A stretch of 62,749 nucleotides of DNA from Caulobacteraceae bacterium (GCA_031291645.1 JARLIQ010000104.1:1-62749), one strand, 5' to 3'; positions 8,926 to 18,466 are shown, numbered from the stretch's first letter. Made by a program: numbers and translations. The notes: generated by a model not told the origin, from the sequence alone.

Positions 8926-9894
8926 CTAAAGACCCTTGAGCCAGGCCACGAGCCGCGCGTTCACCTCCGCCGGGCGCTCCTGCTGGGTCCAGTGGCCGCA
9001 GCCGGGCAGGATGTCGGCGCCGCGCAGGTCGGGAATGGCCTGTCTCATCAACGGGACGACGTCGACCCGGCCGAACATCGAGAGCACCAGGTCGCGCGCG
9101 CCGCCGATGAACAGGGCCGGCTGCTCGATCCGCCGGTCCGCAAAGCCCTTGAGGTACTCGAAGTCGCGGTCGTGGTTGCGGTAGCGGTTCAGGGGGCCGC
9201 GGAAGCCCGAATGGGCGAACTCGCTGGCGTAGTAGTCGATGTCCGCGTCGGTCAGCCAGGCGGGGAAGGGCTGCGGGTCGGGCAGTCGCTCGAGCAGCGT
9301 GGCGCCCACCGGTTTGTCCGAGGGCCAGGTCCCGTCCGGCGCGTCGCCGGATATGGCGTAGTAGAAGCGGCGGATCGTATCGCGCGGATCGGCTTCCAGC
9401 TCGGCCTCGGCGACGCCCTCGGCCTGGAAATAGGCCTGGTAGAAGAACCGGCCCTTGTCGGTGAAGGCCTCTGTGAAGACGTCCTTGAACGAGCGCGTCG
9501 GCGGCCCGAGGTAGGGCACCGACAGCCCGGCCACCGCCCGCACCCGGTCGGGCCGGATCAGGGCGGTGTTCCAGACGATCGGCGCGCCCCAGTCGTGGCC
9601 GACCACGACGGCTGGCGCATCCGGGCTGAGCCGTTCGATCACCCCGGCGACGTCGCCGACCATCGAGCGCATGTCGTAGGCTTCGACGGGCTGCGGCTTG
9701 TCCGAGCCGCCATAGCCGCGCACGTCGATGGCGCAGGCGGTGAAGCCGGCCTCGGCGATCGGGCCCAGCTGGTGGCGCCAGGAATACCAGGACTCGGGAA
9801 AGCCGTGGATCAGCACCACCAGGGGGCCGGCGCCCTGGATGGCGGCGCGCAGCGTCGCCTGGCCGGCGTCGATCGTCCGGAAGTCGGGTGTCAT
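8926..9894 (-). CDS. Alpha/beta hydrolase, epoxide-hydrolase type
   Basis: 322 aa. HGFPESW at residues 30-36 gives the oxyanion HGxP motif; the nucleophile elbow GHDWGAP puts Asp101 at the nucleophile position, and GCGHWTQ near the C-terminus supplies the histidine. The Asp nucleophile and the cap-domain tyrosines (FYYAISG, IDYYASEF) are typical of soluble epoxide hydrolases and haloalkane dehalogenases, not esterases. It begins 11 bp after the Baeyer-Villiger monooxygenase stop on the same strand, so they form an operon. An epoxide or lactone-like substrate from that pathway is plausible. Confidence 0.9.
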   Translation of the reverse strand: MTPDFRTIDAGQATLRAAIQGAGPLVVLIHGFPESWYSWRHQLGPIAEAGFTACAIDVRGYGGSDKPQPVEAYDMRSMVGDVAGVIERLSPDAPAVVVGHDWGAPIVWNTALIRPDRVRAVAGLSVPYLGPPTRSFKDVFTEAFTDKGRFFYQAYFQAEGVAEAELEADPRDTIRRFYYAISGDAPDGTWPSDKPVGATLLERLPDPQPFPAWLTDADIDYYASEFAHSGFRGPLNRYRNHDRDFEYLKGFADRRIEQPALFIGGARDLVLSMFGRVDVVPLMRQAIPDLRGADILPGCGHWTQQERPAEVNARLVAWLKGL

Positions 9895-9905
9895 GGAATC
9901 CGCCG

Positions 9906-11813
9906 TCAGTTCAGCACGAAGTCGTCGGGATTGGGCTTCAGGGTCGCGGTCCAGTAGTCGACCAGCGGGAAGGGCCAGTTCTGGCTCACCCGGCCCTTGG
10001 CGTTCTTGTACCAGCTCGTCACCTGGGGCGCGCCCCAGGCCATCCAGCGGTTGGCCTCGTCGACCTTGGCGTTGAAGGCGTCGTGGACGTCCTTCTTGGG
10101 CTCCAGCGTCTGGTGGCCGGTCTCGGCCAGCATCTGCAGGGCGCCCACGATGTAGCGCACGCTGCACTCGGAGAAGAAGATGATCGAGCCGTTGACCACG
10201 ATGTTGGTGTTCGGCCCGTAGATCACGAACAGGTTCGGGAAGTTGGGGATGGTCATGCCGAGGTAGGCGCGCGCGTCGCCGGCCCACTGGTCGTGCAGCT
10301 CGACCCCGCCGCGGCCATAGACCTTGAAGGTCTTCAGGAAGTCCGAGGCGGTGAAGCCGGTGCCGTAGACGATGACGTCGACCTCGTGCAGCACGCCGTC
10401 GGCGGTGACGATTCCCTTGGGCGTGATCTCCTTGATCGGCTCGGTGACCAGCTCGACGTTCGACCGGCGCAGGGCCGCGATCCAGACGCCGTTGTCGCGC
10501 ACCGACCGCTTGCCGCCGAGCGGATAGTTCGGGATGACCTTCTCCAGGAGGCCCGGCGCGCCCTCGGTCTGGGGCCGGATCGCCTCGATCAGCATCTGGC
10601 GCATCATGGCGTTGGCGTCGCTGACCGCGGTCGGATCGCCCTTGTAGTCCGGATCGCCCTTGACCCCCTCGTAGAGGCCGTCGGTTAGCATCCAGAACAG
10701 CCAGAAACGGTACCACTTCTCGTAATAGGGCGCGTGCTCCAGGAGCCAGGCTTCGCCCGGGGTGACCCGGTCGTGGTAGTCGGGCGTCGGCCCGAGCCAG
10801 GGCGGGGTGCGCTGGAAGACGTCGAGGTGGGCGACCGTGGGCGCGATCTCGGGCACGAACTGGAAGGCGCTGGCGCCGGTCCCGATGCAGGCCACGCGCT
10901 TGCCGGCCAGGTCCACGTCATGGCGCCAGCGGGCCGAGTGGAAGGCCTCGCCGGCGAAACTGTCCCGGCCGGGGATGTCGGGCAGGTGCGGCTGGTTGAG
11001 TTGGCCGACGGCGCTGATCACGGCGCTGGCGACGAGCGTCTCCTCGGCCCCGTCCTCGCGGCGGACCTTCACCCGCCAGGCCTTGGCCGCCTCGTCGAAG
11101 CGGGCTTCCAGCACCTGGGTGTTGAAGCGGATATGGGGGCGCAGGCCGTACTTGTCGGCGCAGCCCTTGAAGTAGTCGCGCAGGACCGGTTGGGTCGAGA
11201 AGTGCATCGGCCATTCGTGGTTGGGCTCGAACGAATAGCCGTAGAGGTGGCTGGGATTGTCCACCCGGCAGCCGGGATAGGTGTTCTCCAGCCAGGTGCC
11301 GCCCACGTCGGCGTTCTTCTCGATGATGGTGAAGCCGACGCCCGCCTGCTGCAGGCGGATGCCGGCCAGCAGGCCCGACATGCCGGCGCCGATGATCAGC
11401 ACCTTCAGCTTGGACGCGGCGGCCTTCAGCTCGGGGCTTTCCCAATGGGGCTTCTTCTGGTCGACGCCATCGACCGCCAGCTCTTCCATCAGCATGCCGG
11501 CATAGCGCTCGGGCACCTCGCCGCCGACGATGAAGTCCATCATCCGGCGCAGGGTCTGGGGCGAGGGCGGGGGTGGCAGCTTGCCGTCGCCGGCCAGGTA
11601 GGCGGTGAGCGCGGCCTTGGCCACCGACCGCAGGTGGGCCTGCTTCTCGGGCGACAGCCCACCCAGCCGGCCCTCGGCGAAGAAGTCGTAGGCCGGTTTC
11701 ATGTCGTCGGACAGCAGGCTCGCGTCGCCGGTGATGTGGACCAGCGACATCATCAGCGCCGGCAGGTGCGCGTCGGCGAGCGCTTCGTCGATGATCGGGA
11801 TGTCCTTGGCCAT
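9906..11813 (-). CDS. Baeyer-Villiger flavin monooxygenase, HAPMO-like
   Basis: 635 aa. FAD Rossmann loop GAGMSG at residues 142-147, the second (NADPH) loop IGTGASAF, and between them FAGEAFHSARW, an exact F-x-G-x3-H-x3-W Baeyer-Villiger fingerprint. The roughly 135-residue N-terminal extension before the FAD domain and the total length match 4-hydroxyacetophenone monooxygenase (HapE-type). It inserts oxygen next to a ketone, giving an ester or lactone, using NADPH and O2. It is in one operon with the downstream hydrolase. Aryl ketone, steroid or aliphatic ketone substrates are all possible. Confidence 0.92.
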   Translation of the reverse strand: MAKDIPIIDEALADAHLPALMMSLVHITGDASLLSDDMKPAYDFFAEGRLGGLSPEKQAHLRSVAKAALTAYLAGDGKLPPPPSPQTLRRMMDFIVGGEVPERYAGMLMEELAVDGVDQKKPHWESPELKAAASKLKVLIIGAGMSGLLAGIRLQQAGVGFTIIEKNADVGGTWLENTYPGCRVDNPSHLYGYSFEPNHEWPMHFSTQPVLRDYFKGCADKYGLRPHIRFNTQVLEARFDEAAKAWRVKVRREDGAEETLVASAVISAVGQLNQPHLPDIPGRDSFAGEAFHSARWRHDVDLAGKRVACIGTGASAFQFVPEIAPTVAHLDVFQRTPPWLGPTPDYHDRVTPGEAWLLEHAPYYEKWYRFWLFWMLTDGLYEGVKGDPDYKGDPTAVSDANAMMRQMLIEAIRPQTEGAPGLLEKVIPNYPLGGKRSVRDNGVWIAALRRSNVELVTEPIKEITPKGIVTADGVLHEVDVIVYGTGFTASDFLKTFKVYGRGGVELHDQWAGDARAYLGMTIPNFPNLFVIYGPNTNIVVNGSIIFFSECSVRYIVGALQMLAETGHQTLEPKKDVHDAFNAKVDEANRWMAWGAPQVTSWYKNAKGRVSQNWPFPLVDYWTATLKPNPDDFVLN

Positions 11814-11961
11814 TCCGCGTCCTCCGGTTCTTGGTTATCGCTCCCGCGCGCCGGGGAGCTTGCATCCTTCGCCTCGTTCCACCCCTCGTCTGGGCGGGCC
11901 GGGCGCGAACCATAACTGATCGCGGGTAAGGTCTGAAGCGGCGGCGTGGGCCGCGGGTGGA

Positions 11962-12885
11962 TCAGCCTTGCTCGAGCGTCGCACCGGCGGGCGGGGGCTG
12001 GGCCTCGCCGCGTCCGGCGGCCCGGGCCAGGGCCACGCCGCCGAGGGCGATCGCCGCGCCCAGGGCCTGCATCCAGCTCAGGTGCTCGGCGAACACCGCC
12101 CATCCGGCCACCGCCGCGACGATCGGCTGGACCAGGATGGTCACCGCCGCCAGGGGCGCGGGCAGCCGGCCCAGGGCCCAGGCGATCGAGCCCTGGCCGG
12201 CGACGTGCATCACGCCGAGGCCGATCAGCACCGTCCAGCCCAGCGCGCTCGAGGGCCAGATGCGCTCGCCCATCGCCAAAGCGAAGGCCAGCAGGAAGGG
12301 CGAGGCGATCAGGCTCGACCAGAACATCACGACCGAGGCGCTCGTGGTCTGGCGCGCCTCGCGCACCAGCAGCATGTAGCCCGCATACCAGACCGCCGCG
12401 CCCGCCGAGAGCACGTCGCCCAGATGCGGGTTGGCGCCCGAGCCGCCCTTGGCCAGGGCCATCAGCGTGGAGCCGCCGATGGCCAGCGCCATGCCCACCA
12501 GGAACACCGGCCGGGGCGTCTGGCGGAACATCAGCCAGGCGGCCGTGGTCACGATGACCGGCGTCATGTTCGACAGCACGGTGGCGTTGGCGATCGAGGT
12601 GAAGCGGATGCCGTAGTGCCAGCAGACCAGGTCGCCGGCGAACAGGAAGCCGGCGATGGCGGTGATCCAGCTGGGGCCGATCCGTGCGCCCGCGCCGTTC
12701 GCCGCCCGGCCGCGCAACATCATCGCCACCAGGATCGGCAGGGCCAGGGTCACGCGCCAGAAGGCCGAGCCGGCCGGGTCGACATGCTCGGCGCGGGCGA
12801 TGCGCACCAGCACCGGTCCGAAGCCGATCATGCAGGCGCCGAAGATCAGGACGGCCAGCGCGCGTCTGTCGGATGTGGGTTGCAT
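11962..12885 (-). CDS. EamA/DMT-family transporter
   Basis: 307-aa inner-membrane protein with ten predicted helices arranged as two EamA repeats (first repeat starts RRALAVLIFGACMIGFGPVL; the second ends AVFAEHLSWMQALGAAIALG, with the typical E-x-L-x2-x-Q-x2-G pattern). The family exports metabolites such as amino acids or purines or takes up drugs and metabolites; the substrate is not deducible. Its stop lies 149 bp upstream of the monooxygenase start on the same strand. Confidence 0.88.
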   Translation of the reverse strand: MQPTSDRRALAVLIFGACMIGFGPVLVRIARAEHVDPAGSAFWRVTLALPILVAMMLRGRAANGAGARIGPSWITAIAGFLFAGDLVCWHYGIRFTSIANATVLSNMTPVIVTTAAWLMFRQTPRPVFLVGMALAIGGSTLMALAKGGSGANPHLGDVLSAGAAVWYAGYMLLVREARQTTSASVVMFWSSLIASPFLLAFALAMGERIWPSSALGWTVLIGLGVMHVAGQGSIAWALGRLPAPLAAVTILVQPIVAAVAGWAVFAEHLSWMQALGAAIALGGVALARAAGRGEAQPPPAGATLEQG

Positions 12886-12939
12886 GGCGCCGGCTGTGTC
12901 AGATCGCGCCGCGATTGTGAAGCGCTCGCAGCGCCCGGT

Positions 12940-13746
12940 TCACCTGCCGTGAAAAACCGGTGCGCGTTTCTCCAAGAAGCTGCGCACGCCCTCGCGGTGG
13001 TCTTCGGTCTGGAACAGCCGGTGGATCACCTCGATCGCCCAGCTGCCGACCTCGCGCGGGTCGCCGTAGGCGTAGCGGTTCAACCCCTCCTTCAGGTAGC
13101 GCAGCGCCAGCGGCGGGTTGGCGGCGATCCGCCCCGCCAGGGCCATGGCGCGGGGCATCAGCTCGGCGTGGGGGATCGTCTCGCTGACCAGGCCGATGCG
13201 CTCGGCCTCGCGCGCGTCGATCACGTCGCCGGTGAACAGCAGCTCCGCCGCCTTGGCCGGGCCCACCAGCGCCGGCAACCTCCAGAAGCCGCCGACGTCG
13301 CAGACCAGGCCGCGCTTGACGAACAGCTCGGCGAACCGGGCGTTCTCCGAGGCGATGCGGATGTCGGCGTAGAGCGCCAGCTCCATGCCCCAGCCCACCG
13401 CCGAGCCGTTGACCGCGGCGATCACCGGCTTGTCGCATTCGATCGCCGCCATCGCCGCCGGCGTCGGCTCATAGCGCACGCGCACCGGCCGCGGACCGGC
13501 CTCGCCAGTCATCATCTCCTTGACGTCCTCGCCCGAGCAGAAGGCCGGGTCGGCGCCGGTGACGACGACGCAGCGCGCCTCGCCGTCCTCGGCCGCGGCG
13601 CGGAAGGCCGCCTCGATCTCGGCGTAGGCCCGGGGATTGAGCGCGTTGCGCCGCTCGGGCCGGTTCAGGGTGATGGTCGCCACGTGCTCGCGCACCTCAT
13701 AGAGGACGCAGGTGAAGTCCTTCGGATCGATCGCCGGCTTGGGCAT
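12940..13746 (-). CDS. Enoyl-CoA hydratase/isomerase (crotonase) family protein
   Basis: 268 aa. Crotonase features: TITLNRPERRNALNP, CSGEDVKEM (oxyanion hole) and GWGMELALYADIR with the first catalytic glutamate. At the second glutamate position the sequence reads KRGLVCDVGG, so Cys-Asp replaces the usual Pro-Glu; hydratase activity may be altered towards isomerase or another crotonase reaction. ATG 13746 has GGAGG upstream. Divergent from the APH-like gene, sharing a 74-bp promoter region. Confidence 0.88.
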   Translation of the reverse strand: MPKPAIDPKDFTCVLYEVREHVATITLNRPERRNALNPRAYAEIEAAFRAAAEDGEARCVVVTGADPAFCSGEDVKEMMTGEAGPRPVRVRYEPTPAAMAAIECDKPVIAAVNGSAVGWGMELALYADIRIASENARFAELFVKRGLVCDVGGFWRLPALVGPAKAAELLFTGDVIDAREAERIGLVSETIPHAELMPRAMALAGRIAANPPLALRYLKEGLNRYAYGDPREVGSWAIEVIHRLFQTEDHREGVRSFLEKRAPVFHGR

Positions 13747-13820
13747 GGTGTTCCTCCCGTTTGCGCCGACCTAAGGTCAGGCTGTTATCGTCGCGTCAGA
13801 CAACAGAATTCGGGGAGATC

Positions 13821-14903
13821 ATGACCGACAATCCGGGGCCCGGCCCATCCCCAGGCGAGGCGGGCGTCGGAGAGGTCCGCGCCAACCATCGCTTCGACAT
13901 CGCCCGGCTGGACGCCTGGTGTCGCGCGGCGATCGAGGACTTCGGCGAGGGGCTCGAGGTGCGCCAGTTCAAGGGCGGCGCCTCCAACCCGACCTTCCTG
14001 CTGACGGCGGGCGCGCGGCGCTACGTCATGCGCAAGAAGCCGCCCGGCCAGCTGCTGGCCAGCGCCCACCAGGTCGAGCGGGAATACCGGGTGATGAAGG
14101 CCCTGGGCGGCGTCGGCTTTCCCGTGCCGCGCATGCGGGCCCTGTGCGAGGACCCCGAGGTCATCGGCACGGCCTTCTACGTCATGGACTTCCTGGAGGG
14201 TCGGATCTTCCGCGACGCGCGGCTGCCGGGCCTGGAGCCGGGCGAGCGGGCGGCGTTGCACGACGCGCTCAACGCCACCCTCGCGCAGCTGCACGCCGTC
14301 GACTACGAGGCGATCGGGCTCTCGGACTATGGCCGGCCGGGCAACTATTTCGACCGGCAGATCGGTCGCTGGATCAAGCAGTACCGGGGCGCGCAGACCG
14401 AGGACATCCCCGAGATGGAGCGGCTGATCGAGGCCCTGCCGGGCCGCATCCCGACGGACGGGTCGACCTCCATCGCCCACGGCGACTACCGGCCGGAGAA
14501 CGTGATGTTCCACCCGACCGAGCCCAGGATCATCGCCGTTCTGGACTGGGAGCTCTCGACCATCGGCCATCCCCTGGCTGACCTGGCGTTCAACTGCATC
14601 CTCTACCATTCCCATTCGGTCAGCTTCGGCAGCCTGATCGGGGTGGATTTCGCGACCTCGGGCATTCCCAGCGAAGAGGCCTATGTCGCCGCCTATTGCC
14701 GCCGCACCGGGCGGGGCGAGATCGAGGACTGGGATTTCTACCTGGCCTTCTCGATCTTCCGCCTGGCCTCGATCGCCCAGGGCGTGTTCAAGCGGAACCT
14801 GGACGGCATCGGCACGGGCGATGCGGGCGAGGCGTCCAACGCGGGGACGCGCCAACTGGCCGAGACCGCCTGGGCGGTGTTGAACCGCGCCCGCAGGGCG
14901 TAG
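13821..14903 (+). CDS. APH-family phosphotransferase (ACAD10/11-like kinase)
   Basis: 360 aa. Protein-kinase-like fold: FLLTAGARRYVMRKKPPG (ATP lysine), HGDYRPENVMFHP (catalytic loop) and AVLDWELSTIGHPLADLAFN (Mg-binding DxE). This is the pattern of the kinase domain of ACAD10/ACAD11 and bacterial homologues, which phosphorylate 4-hydroxyacyl-CoAs so that they can be converted to normal beta-oxidation intermediates. ATG 13821 has GGGGAGATC upstream. Next to the crotonase and in an acyl-CoA-rich region, so hydroxyacyl-CoA breakdown is more likely than antibiotic resistance. Confidence 0.87.
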   Translation: MTDNPGPGPSPGEAGVGEVRANHRFDIARLDAWCRAAIEDFGEGLEVRQFKGGASNPTFLLTAGARRYVMRKKPPGQLLASAHQVEREYRVMKALGGVGFPVPRMRALCEDPEVIGTAFYVMDFLEGRIFRDARLPGLEPGERAALHDALNATLAQLHAVDYEAIGLSDYGRPGNYFDRQIGRWIKQYRGAQTEDIPEMERLIEALPGRIPTDGSTSIAHGDYRPENVMFHPTEPRIIAVLDWELSTIGHPLADLAFNCILYHSHSVSFGSLIGVDFATSGIPSEEAYVAAYCRRTGRGEIEDWDFYLAFSIFRLASIAQGVFKRNLDGIGTGDAGEASNAGTRQLAETAWAVLNRARRA

Positions 14904-15027
14904 GGTCCGCCCATGGCCTCGATCGGCGCGGGCCGCGACGTCCGGGCGGCGGCGCCGTCCCGGAGAAGCGGGCGCCGCAGTGGGAAGGCCGCTGGGCCGC
15001 CGCTGAACCGCCGTTTGCCGCATCGGC

Positions 15028-15471
15028 TCACGAGGGGAGGCCGATGTCCTCGTTCCACAGTTCGGGCCGCGCGGCGATGAACTGGCGCATCAGTTCGATG
15101 CAGGTGGGGTCCTGCAGGACCTCGACCTCGACGCCGCGCTCGCGCAGCAGGTCTTCCTCACCCATGAAGGTCCGGTTCTCGCCGACCACCACCTTCGGAA
15201 CGCCATAGAGCAGGACGGCGCCGCTGCACATCGGGCACGGCGAAAGCGTCGTGTACAGGACCGACCGGCGATAGACGTCCGCGGTGCGGCGGCCGGCGTT
15301 CTCCAGCGCGTCCATCTCGGCGTGCAGGATGGCGCTGGCCTTCTGCACCCGCCGGTTATGGCCGCGGCCGATGATGCGGCCCTCGTGGACCAGGACCGAT
15401 CCGATCGGGACGCCGCCTTCGCCCAGGCCCTGCCGCGCCTCGTCGATCGCGGCCTGCATGAAGGGATCCAT
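15028..15471 (-). CDS. Cytosine deaminase, yeast FCY1 type
   Basis: 147-aa zinc deaminase. HAEMDALENAG supplies the zinc histidine and catalytic glutamate, and SPCPMCSGA the two zinc cysteines. Beyond the general deaminase motif, it closely follows yeast Fcy1: EGGVPIGSVL, GRGHNRRVQKASA, YTTLSPCPMCSGAVLLYG, VVGENRTF and the C-terminal WNEDIG. That makes free-base cytosine to uracil deamination more likely than tRNA adenosine (TadA) or guanine deamination. ATG 15471. Convergent with the APH-like gene and upstream of no obvious pyrimidine gene. Confidence 0.85.
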   Translation of the reverse strand: MDPFMQAAIDEARQGLGEGGVPIGSVLVHEGRIIGRGHNRRVQKASAILHAEMDALENAGRRTADVYRRSVLYTTLSPCPMCSGAVLLYGVPKVVVGENRTFMGEEDLLRERGVEVEVLQDPTCIELMRQFIAARPELWNEDIGLPS

Positions 15472-15483
15472 GGCCCCGGCGCC

Positions 15484-16401
15484 CTAAGCCGGCCCGGCGG
15501 CATAGCCGGCGCGGGGGAAGTGCAGGTGGAGGCGACCGAGCGCCTCGTCCTGGCGGGCGATGACGATCCGTTCGGGGTTGGCGGCCACCAGCGCGCCGGT
15601 GACCCGGTCGCGGCCGTAGTCGTCGGCCATCACGAACACCGCCGCGTCCGGCGCAAGGCCCAGGGGGTCGGCCGGATCGTGCGCGACCTGGATGGACGGC
15701 TCGGCCGCGCGGGCGACGGCGAGGGCCTCGGCCGGCGAAAGTTCCGTGCGTACGCCATGGCCGATCGCCGCGACGCGCGCCTGCCAGGCGGCCGTGCGGT
15801 CCAGCCCGGCCAGCAGTTCGGGCAGGGCCGAAGGCAGGCCGCTCTTCATGAACCAGAGGTTCATGTAGGCGGCGATGTCGGCCAGGCTCGCCGTCGCCCC
15901 GCCCAGCCAGGGCGCGCCGGTGCGGCCTAGCTCGGCCTCGATCCAGGCGGCCTGGGCCCGCCACTGGCCGCGCATCGGTCCCGCCGCGGCCTTCATCGCC
16001 TCGATGTTGAACCGCTGGCCGGACAGGGCCTCGCGGTCCTTGATGAAGGCTTCGGGCGTCAGATGGCCGATGGCCCCGAAGATGATCGCCACTGTCGCCT
16101 GGAAGAACAGGCGGTCGGCCCACCAGTTGGTCGCGAACCCCAGGCCGCCCCCCAGGGACGGGGCGGGCGCGCGCCGCTCGATCTCGGCGAGGATCACCTG
16201 GGTGTCGCACAGGACGTCGGCGCCGACCTGCATCACCGGGATTCGCCGATAGCCGCCGGTCAGCGGGACCAGGTCCGGCTTGGGCATGACGTTGGGCTGG
16301 ATCACAGAGCGCCAGGCCAGGCCCTTCAGCCCGAAGGCCAGCCGCACCTTCTCCGAGAACGGCGAGGTATCGTAATGGTGAAGGATGAACTCGTCGCCCA
16401 T
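15484..16401 (-). CDS. Glutathione S-transferase-like protein with C-terminal extension
   Basis: 305 aa. N-terminal thioredoxin-like domain: FILHHYDTSPFSEKVRLAFGLKGL with a serine at the usual GST active position, YRRIPVMQVGADVLCDTQVI (cis-proline and the glutathione-binding region). Then a helical GST domain (WLGGATASLADIAAYMNLWF) and about 90 further residues with no recognised motif. Longer than the usual 200-220 aa. Homologues of this type are common in alphaproteobacteria without known substrates. ATG 16401 with GGGGA upstream. Divergent from the feruloyl-CoA-synthetase-like gene. Confidence 0.82.
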   Translation of the reverse strand: MGDEFILHHYDTSPFSEKVRLAFGLKGLAWRSVIQPNVMPKPDLVPLTGGYRRIPVMQVGADVLCDTQVILAEIERRAPAPSLGGGLGFATNWWADRLFFQATVAIIFGAIGHLTPEAFIKDREALSGQRFNIEAMKAAAGPMRGQWRAQAAWIEAELGRTGAPWLGGATASLADIAAYMNLWFMKSGLPSALPELLAGLDRTAAWQARVAAIGHGVRTELSPAEALAVARAAEPSIQVAHDPADPLGLAPDAAVFVMADDYGRDRVTGALVAANPERIVIARQDEALGRLHLHFPRAGYAAGPA

Positions 16402-16591
16402 GGCGTCCCCCTGGCGCGGCGGGTCTGGCGCCGCCGTGCGCACGAGAAGAGCGCGGATGGGCGCTAAGCGGAAGCCCTGCGACGCCAGGTCTCCCAACTT
16501 GTGGGCCGGGGCGACCCTAGGTCAGGCTTGTCCCGGGCCGCGCCTCCGCTAGGGTCGCCGCAAAACAGCGATAACTGGTGAGGACGCCGCA

Positions 16592-18466
16592 ATGACACCC
16601 GCTGACGGCCAGGCCGCGCCCGCGGCCGACGCGCTTCCGGCCTTCAGGCCGCTGCCGATGAAGGGGCCCGACGTCGGGATCGAACGCCGCGCGGACGGCT
16701 CGGTCCTGATCTGGTCCAACCACGCGCCCGGCGAGGGGCCGCGCTCGATCGCCCACCTCCTGGCCGAGCGGGCCGCCGCCCATCCCGAGCGGCCGTTCAT
16801 CCTGCAACGCGAGCCGGGCCACGGTCCCTGGCGCGGCGTGACCTACGGCGAGGCCCTGCGGGCGGCCGAGGGCGTCGCCCAGTGGCTGTTCGACCGGGGC
16901 CTGACGCCGGACGACAGCGTCATGGTGCTCTCGGCCAACTCGGTCGAGCACGCCCTGGTGATGCTGGGCGCCTATACGGCCGGGATTCCGGCGGCGCCGA
17001 TCAGCCCGGCCTACAGCCTGATGTCGGCCGACCACGCCAAGCTGAAGCACTGCTTCGCCACCGTGCGGCCCAAGGTGGTGTTCGCCCAGAGCGGCGAGGC
17101 GTTCGCCCGCGCCTTCGAGACGCTGCGGGCGCTGGACCCGGACCTGGTGTTCGTCACCGCCGACGGCTCGGGCGAGGGCTCCGTGCCGTTGGCGCAGGTC
17201 ATCGCAACCGAGCCGGGCGCGCAGGTCGCCGCCGCGCGCGAGGCCCTCGGCCATTCGACGGTCGCCAAATACCTCTTCACCTCGGGCTCGACCGGCCTGC
17301 CCAAGGGCGTGCCCCAGACCCATGGCATGATGGCCGGGGTGATCGCCGGCCAGGAGGGCCTGCGCGCGGAGACCGGGGAGGAGACGGGCGAGGTTCCGGT
17401 CTCGCTGGAATGGATGCCCTGGAGCCATATCTCGGCCGGCAACATCGGCTTCAACGGCAACCTCTGGGCGGGCGGCACCCTGCACCTGGACGAGGGCAAA
17501 CCGATCCCGGGGATGTTCGAGACCACGATCAAGAACCTGTACGAGGTCTCGCCCCTGGTGTTCGGCTCGGCGCCGATCGCCTTCGGCATGCTGGCTGAGG
17601 CGATGGAGCGCGACCCGGCCCTACGCGCCTCCTTCTTCAAGAACCTGCGCTACATGGGCTACGGCGGGGCCACCTTGTCCAACGACATCTATGACCGGAT
17701 GCAGGCCCTGGCGATCGCCGAGACCGGCCAGCGCATCCCGCTGACCACCATGTACGGCGCGACCGAGACCCAAGGCGTCACCGTCGTCCACTGGCAGACC
17801 GAGCGGGTGGGCCTGGTGGGCCTGCCGCTGCCCGGGATCACCCTCAAGCTGGTCCCGAACGGCTCCAAGTACGAGGTGCGGGTCAAGGGGCCGACGGTGA
17901 CCACCGGCTACCACAACGATCCTGAAAAGACCGCGGCGGCCTTCGACGAGGAAGGCTTCTACAAGCTGGGCGACGCGGCCCGTTTCGTCGATCCGGAAGA
18001 TCCCGCCCAGGGGCTGGTGTTCGACGGCCGGGTGACCGAGGACTTCAAGCTCGATTCCGGCACCTGGGTCTCGGTCGGCACCCTGCGGCCCGACCTCGTG
18101 GCCGCCTGCAGCCCCTACATCCACGACGCGGTGATCGCCGGCCAGGACAAGCCCTTCGCCGCCGCTCTGATCTGGCCGTCCATGGCCGGGCTGCAGGCCC
18201 TGGCCGCCGATCCGGGGCCCGGAACCCCACTGCAGAAGGTCACCGCCATCGTCGCTGAGCGGCTGGCCGCCTTCAACGCCGCCGCCGGCGGCTCGTCGCG
18301 CCGTATCGGCCGGTTCCTGATCATGACCGAGCCGCCGTCGATCGACGCTGGCGAGATCACCGACAAGGGCTACGTCAACCAGCGCGCCACCCTCGAGCGC
18401 CGCGCGGGGCTGGTCGACGCCCTCTATGCCAACCCGGCTGGCGACGGCGTCGTCAGCGTCCGATAG
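16592..18466 (+). CDS. Feruloyl-CoA synthetase-like acyl-CoA ligase
   Basis: 624-aa ANL-superfamily ligase. P-loop YLFTSGSTGLPKGVP, MYGATETQG (A5), FYKLGDAARF and the A8 region FDGRVTEDFKLDSGTWVSVG, a wording characteristic of the FcsA/feruloyl-CoA synthase group. Activates hydroxycinnamate-like carboxylic acids to CoA thioesters with ATP. The C-terminal catalytic lysine region reads EITDKGYVNQ. SD GTGAGGA before ATG 16592. Followed after 23 bp by an acyl-CoA dehydrogenase; no feruloyl-CoA hydratase-lyase (ech) or vanillin dehydrogenase is adjacent, so the usual vanillin route is not encoded here. Confidence 0.85.
   Translation: MTPADGQAAPAADALPAFRPLPMKGPDVGIERRADGSVLIWSNHAPGEGPRSIAHLLAERAAAHPERPFILQREPGHGPWRGVTYGEALRAAEGVAQWLFDRGLTPDDSVMVLSANSVEHALVMLGAYTAGIPAAPISPAYSLMSADHAKLKHCFATVRPKVVFAQSGEAFARAFETLRALDPDLVFVTADGSGEGSVPLAQVIATEPGAQVAAAREALGHSTVAKYLFTSGSTGLPKGVPQTHGMMAGVIAGQEGLRAETGEETGEVPVSLEWMPWSHISAGNIGFNGNLWAGGTLHLDEGKPIPGMFETTIKNLYEVSPLVFGSAPIAFGMLAEAMERDPALRASFFKNLRYMGYGGATLSNDIYDRMQALAIAETGQRIPLTTMYGATETQGVTVVHWQTERVGLVGLPLPGITLKLVPNGSKYEVRVKGPTVTTGYHNDPEKTAAAFDEEGFYKLGDAARFVDPEDPAQGLVFDGRVTEDFKLDSGTWVSVGTLRPDLVAACSPYIHDAVIAGQDKPFAAALIWPSMAGLQALAADPGPGTPLQKVTAIVAERLAAFNAAAGGSSRRIGRFLIMTEPPSIDAGEITDKGYVNQRATLERRAGLVDALYANPAGDGVVSVR

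Noticed and set aside
12899-13438. Alternative minus-strand frame through the crotonase gene
   Set aside because: Overlaps a gene with full crotonase motifs in another frame; shows no motif of its own.
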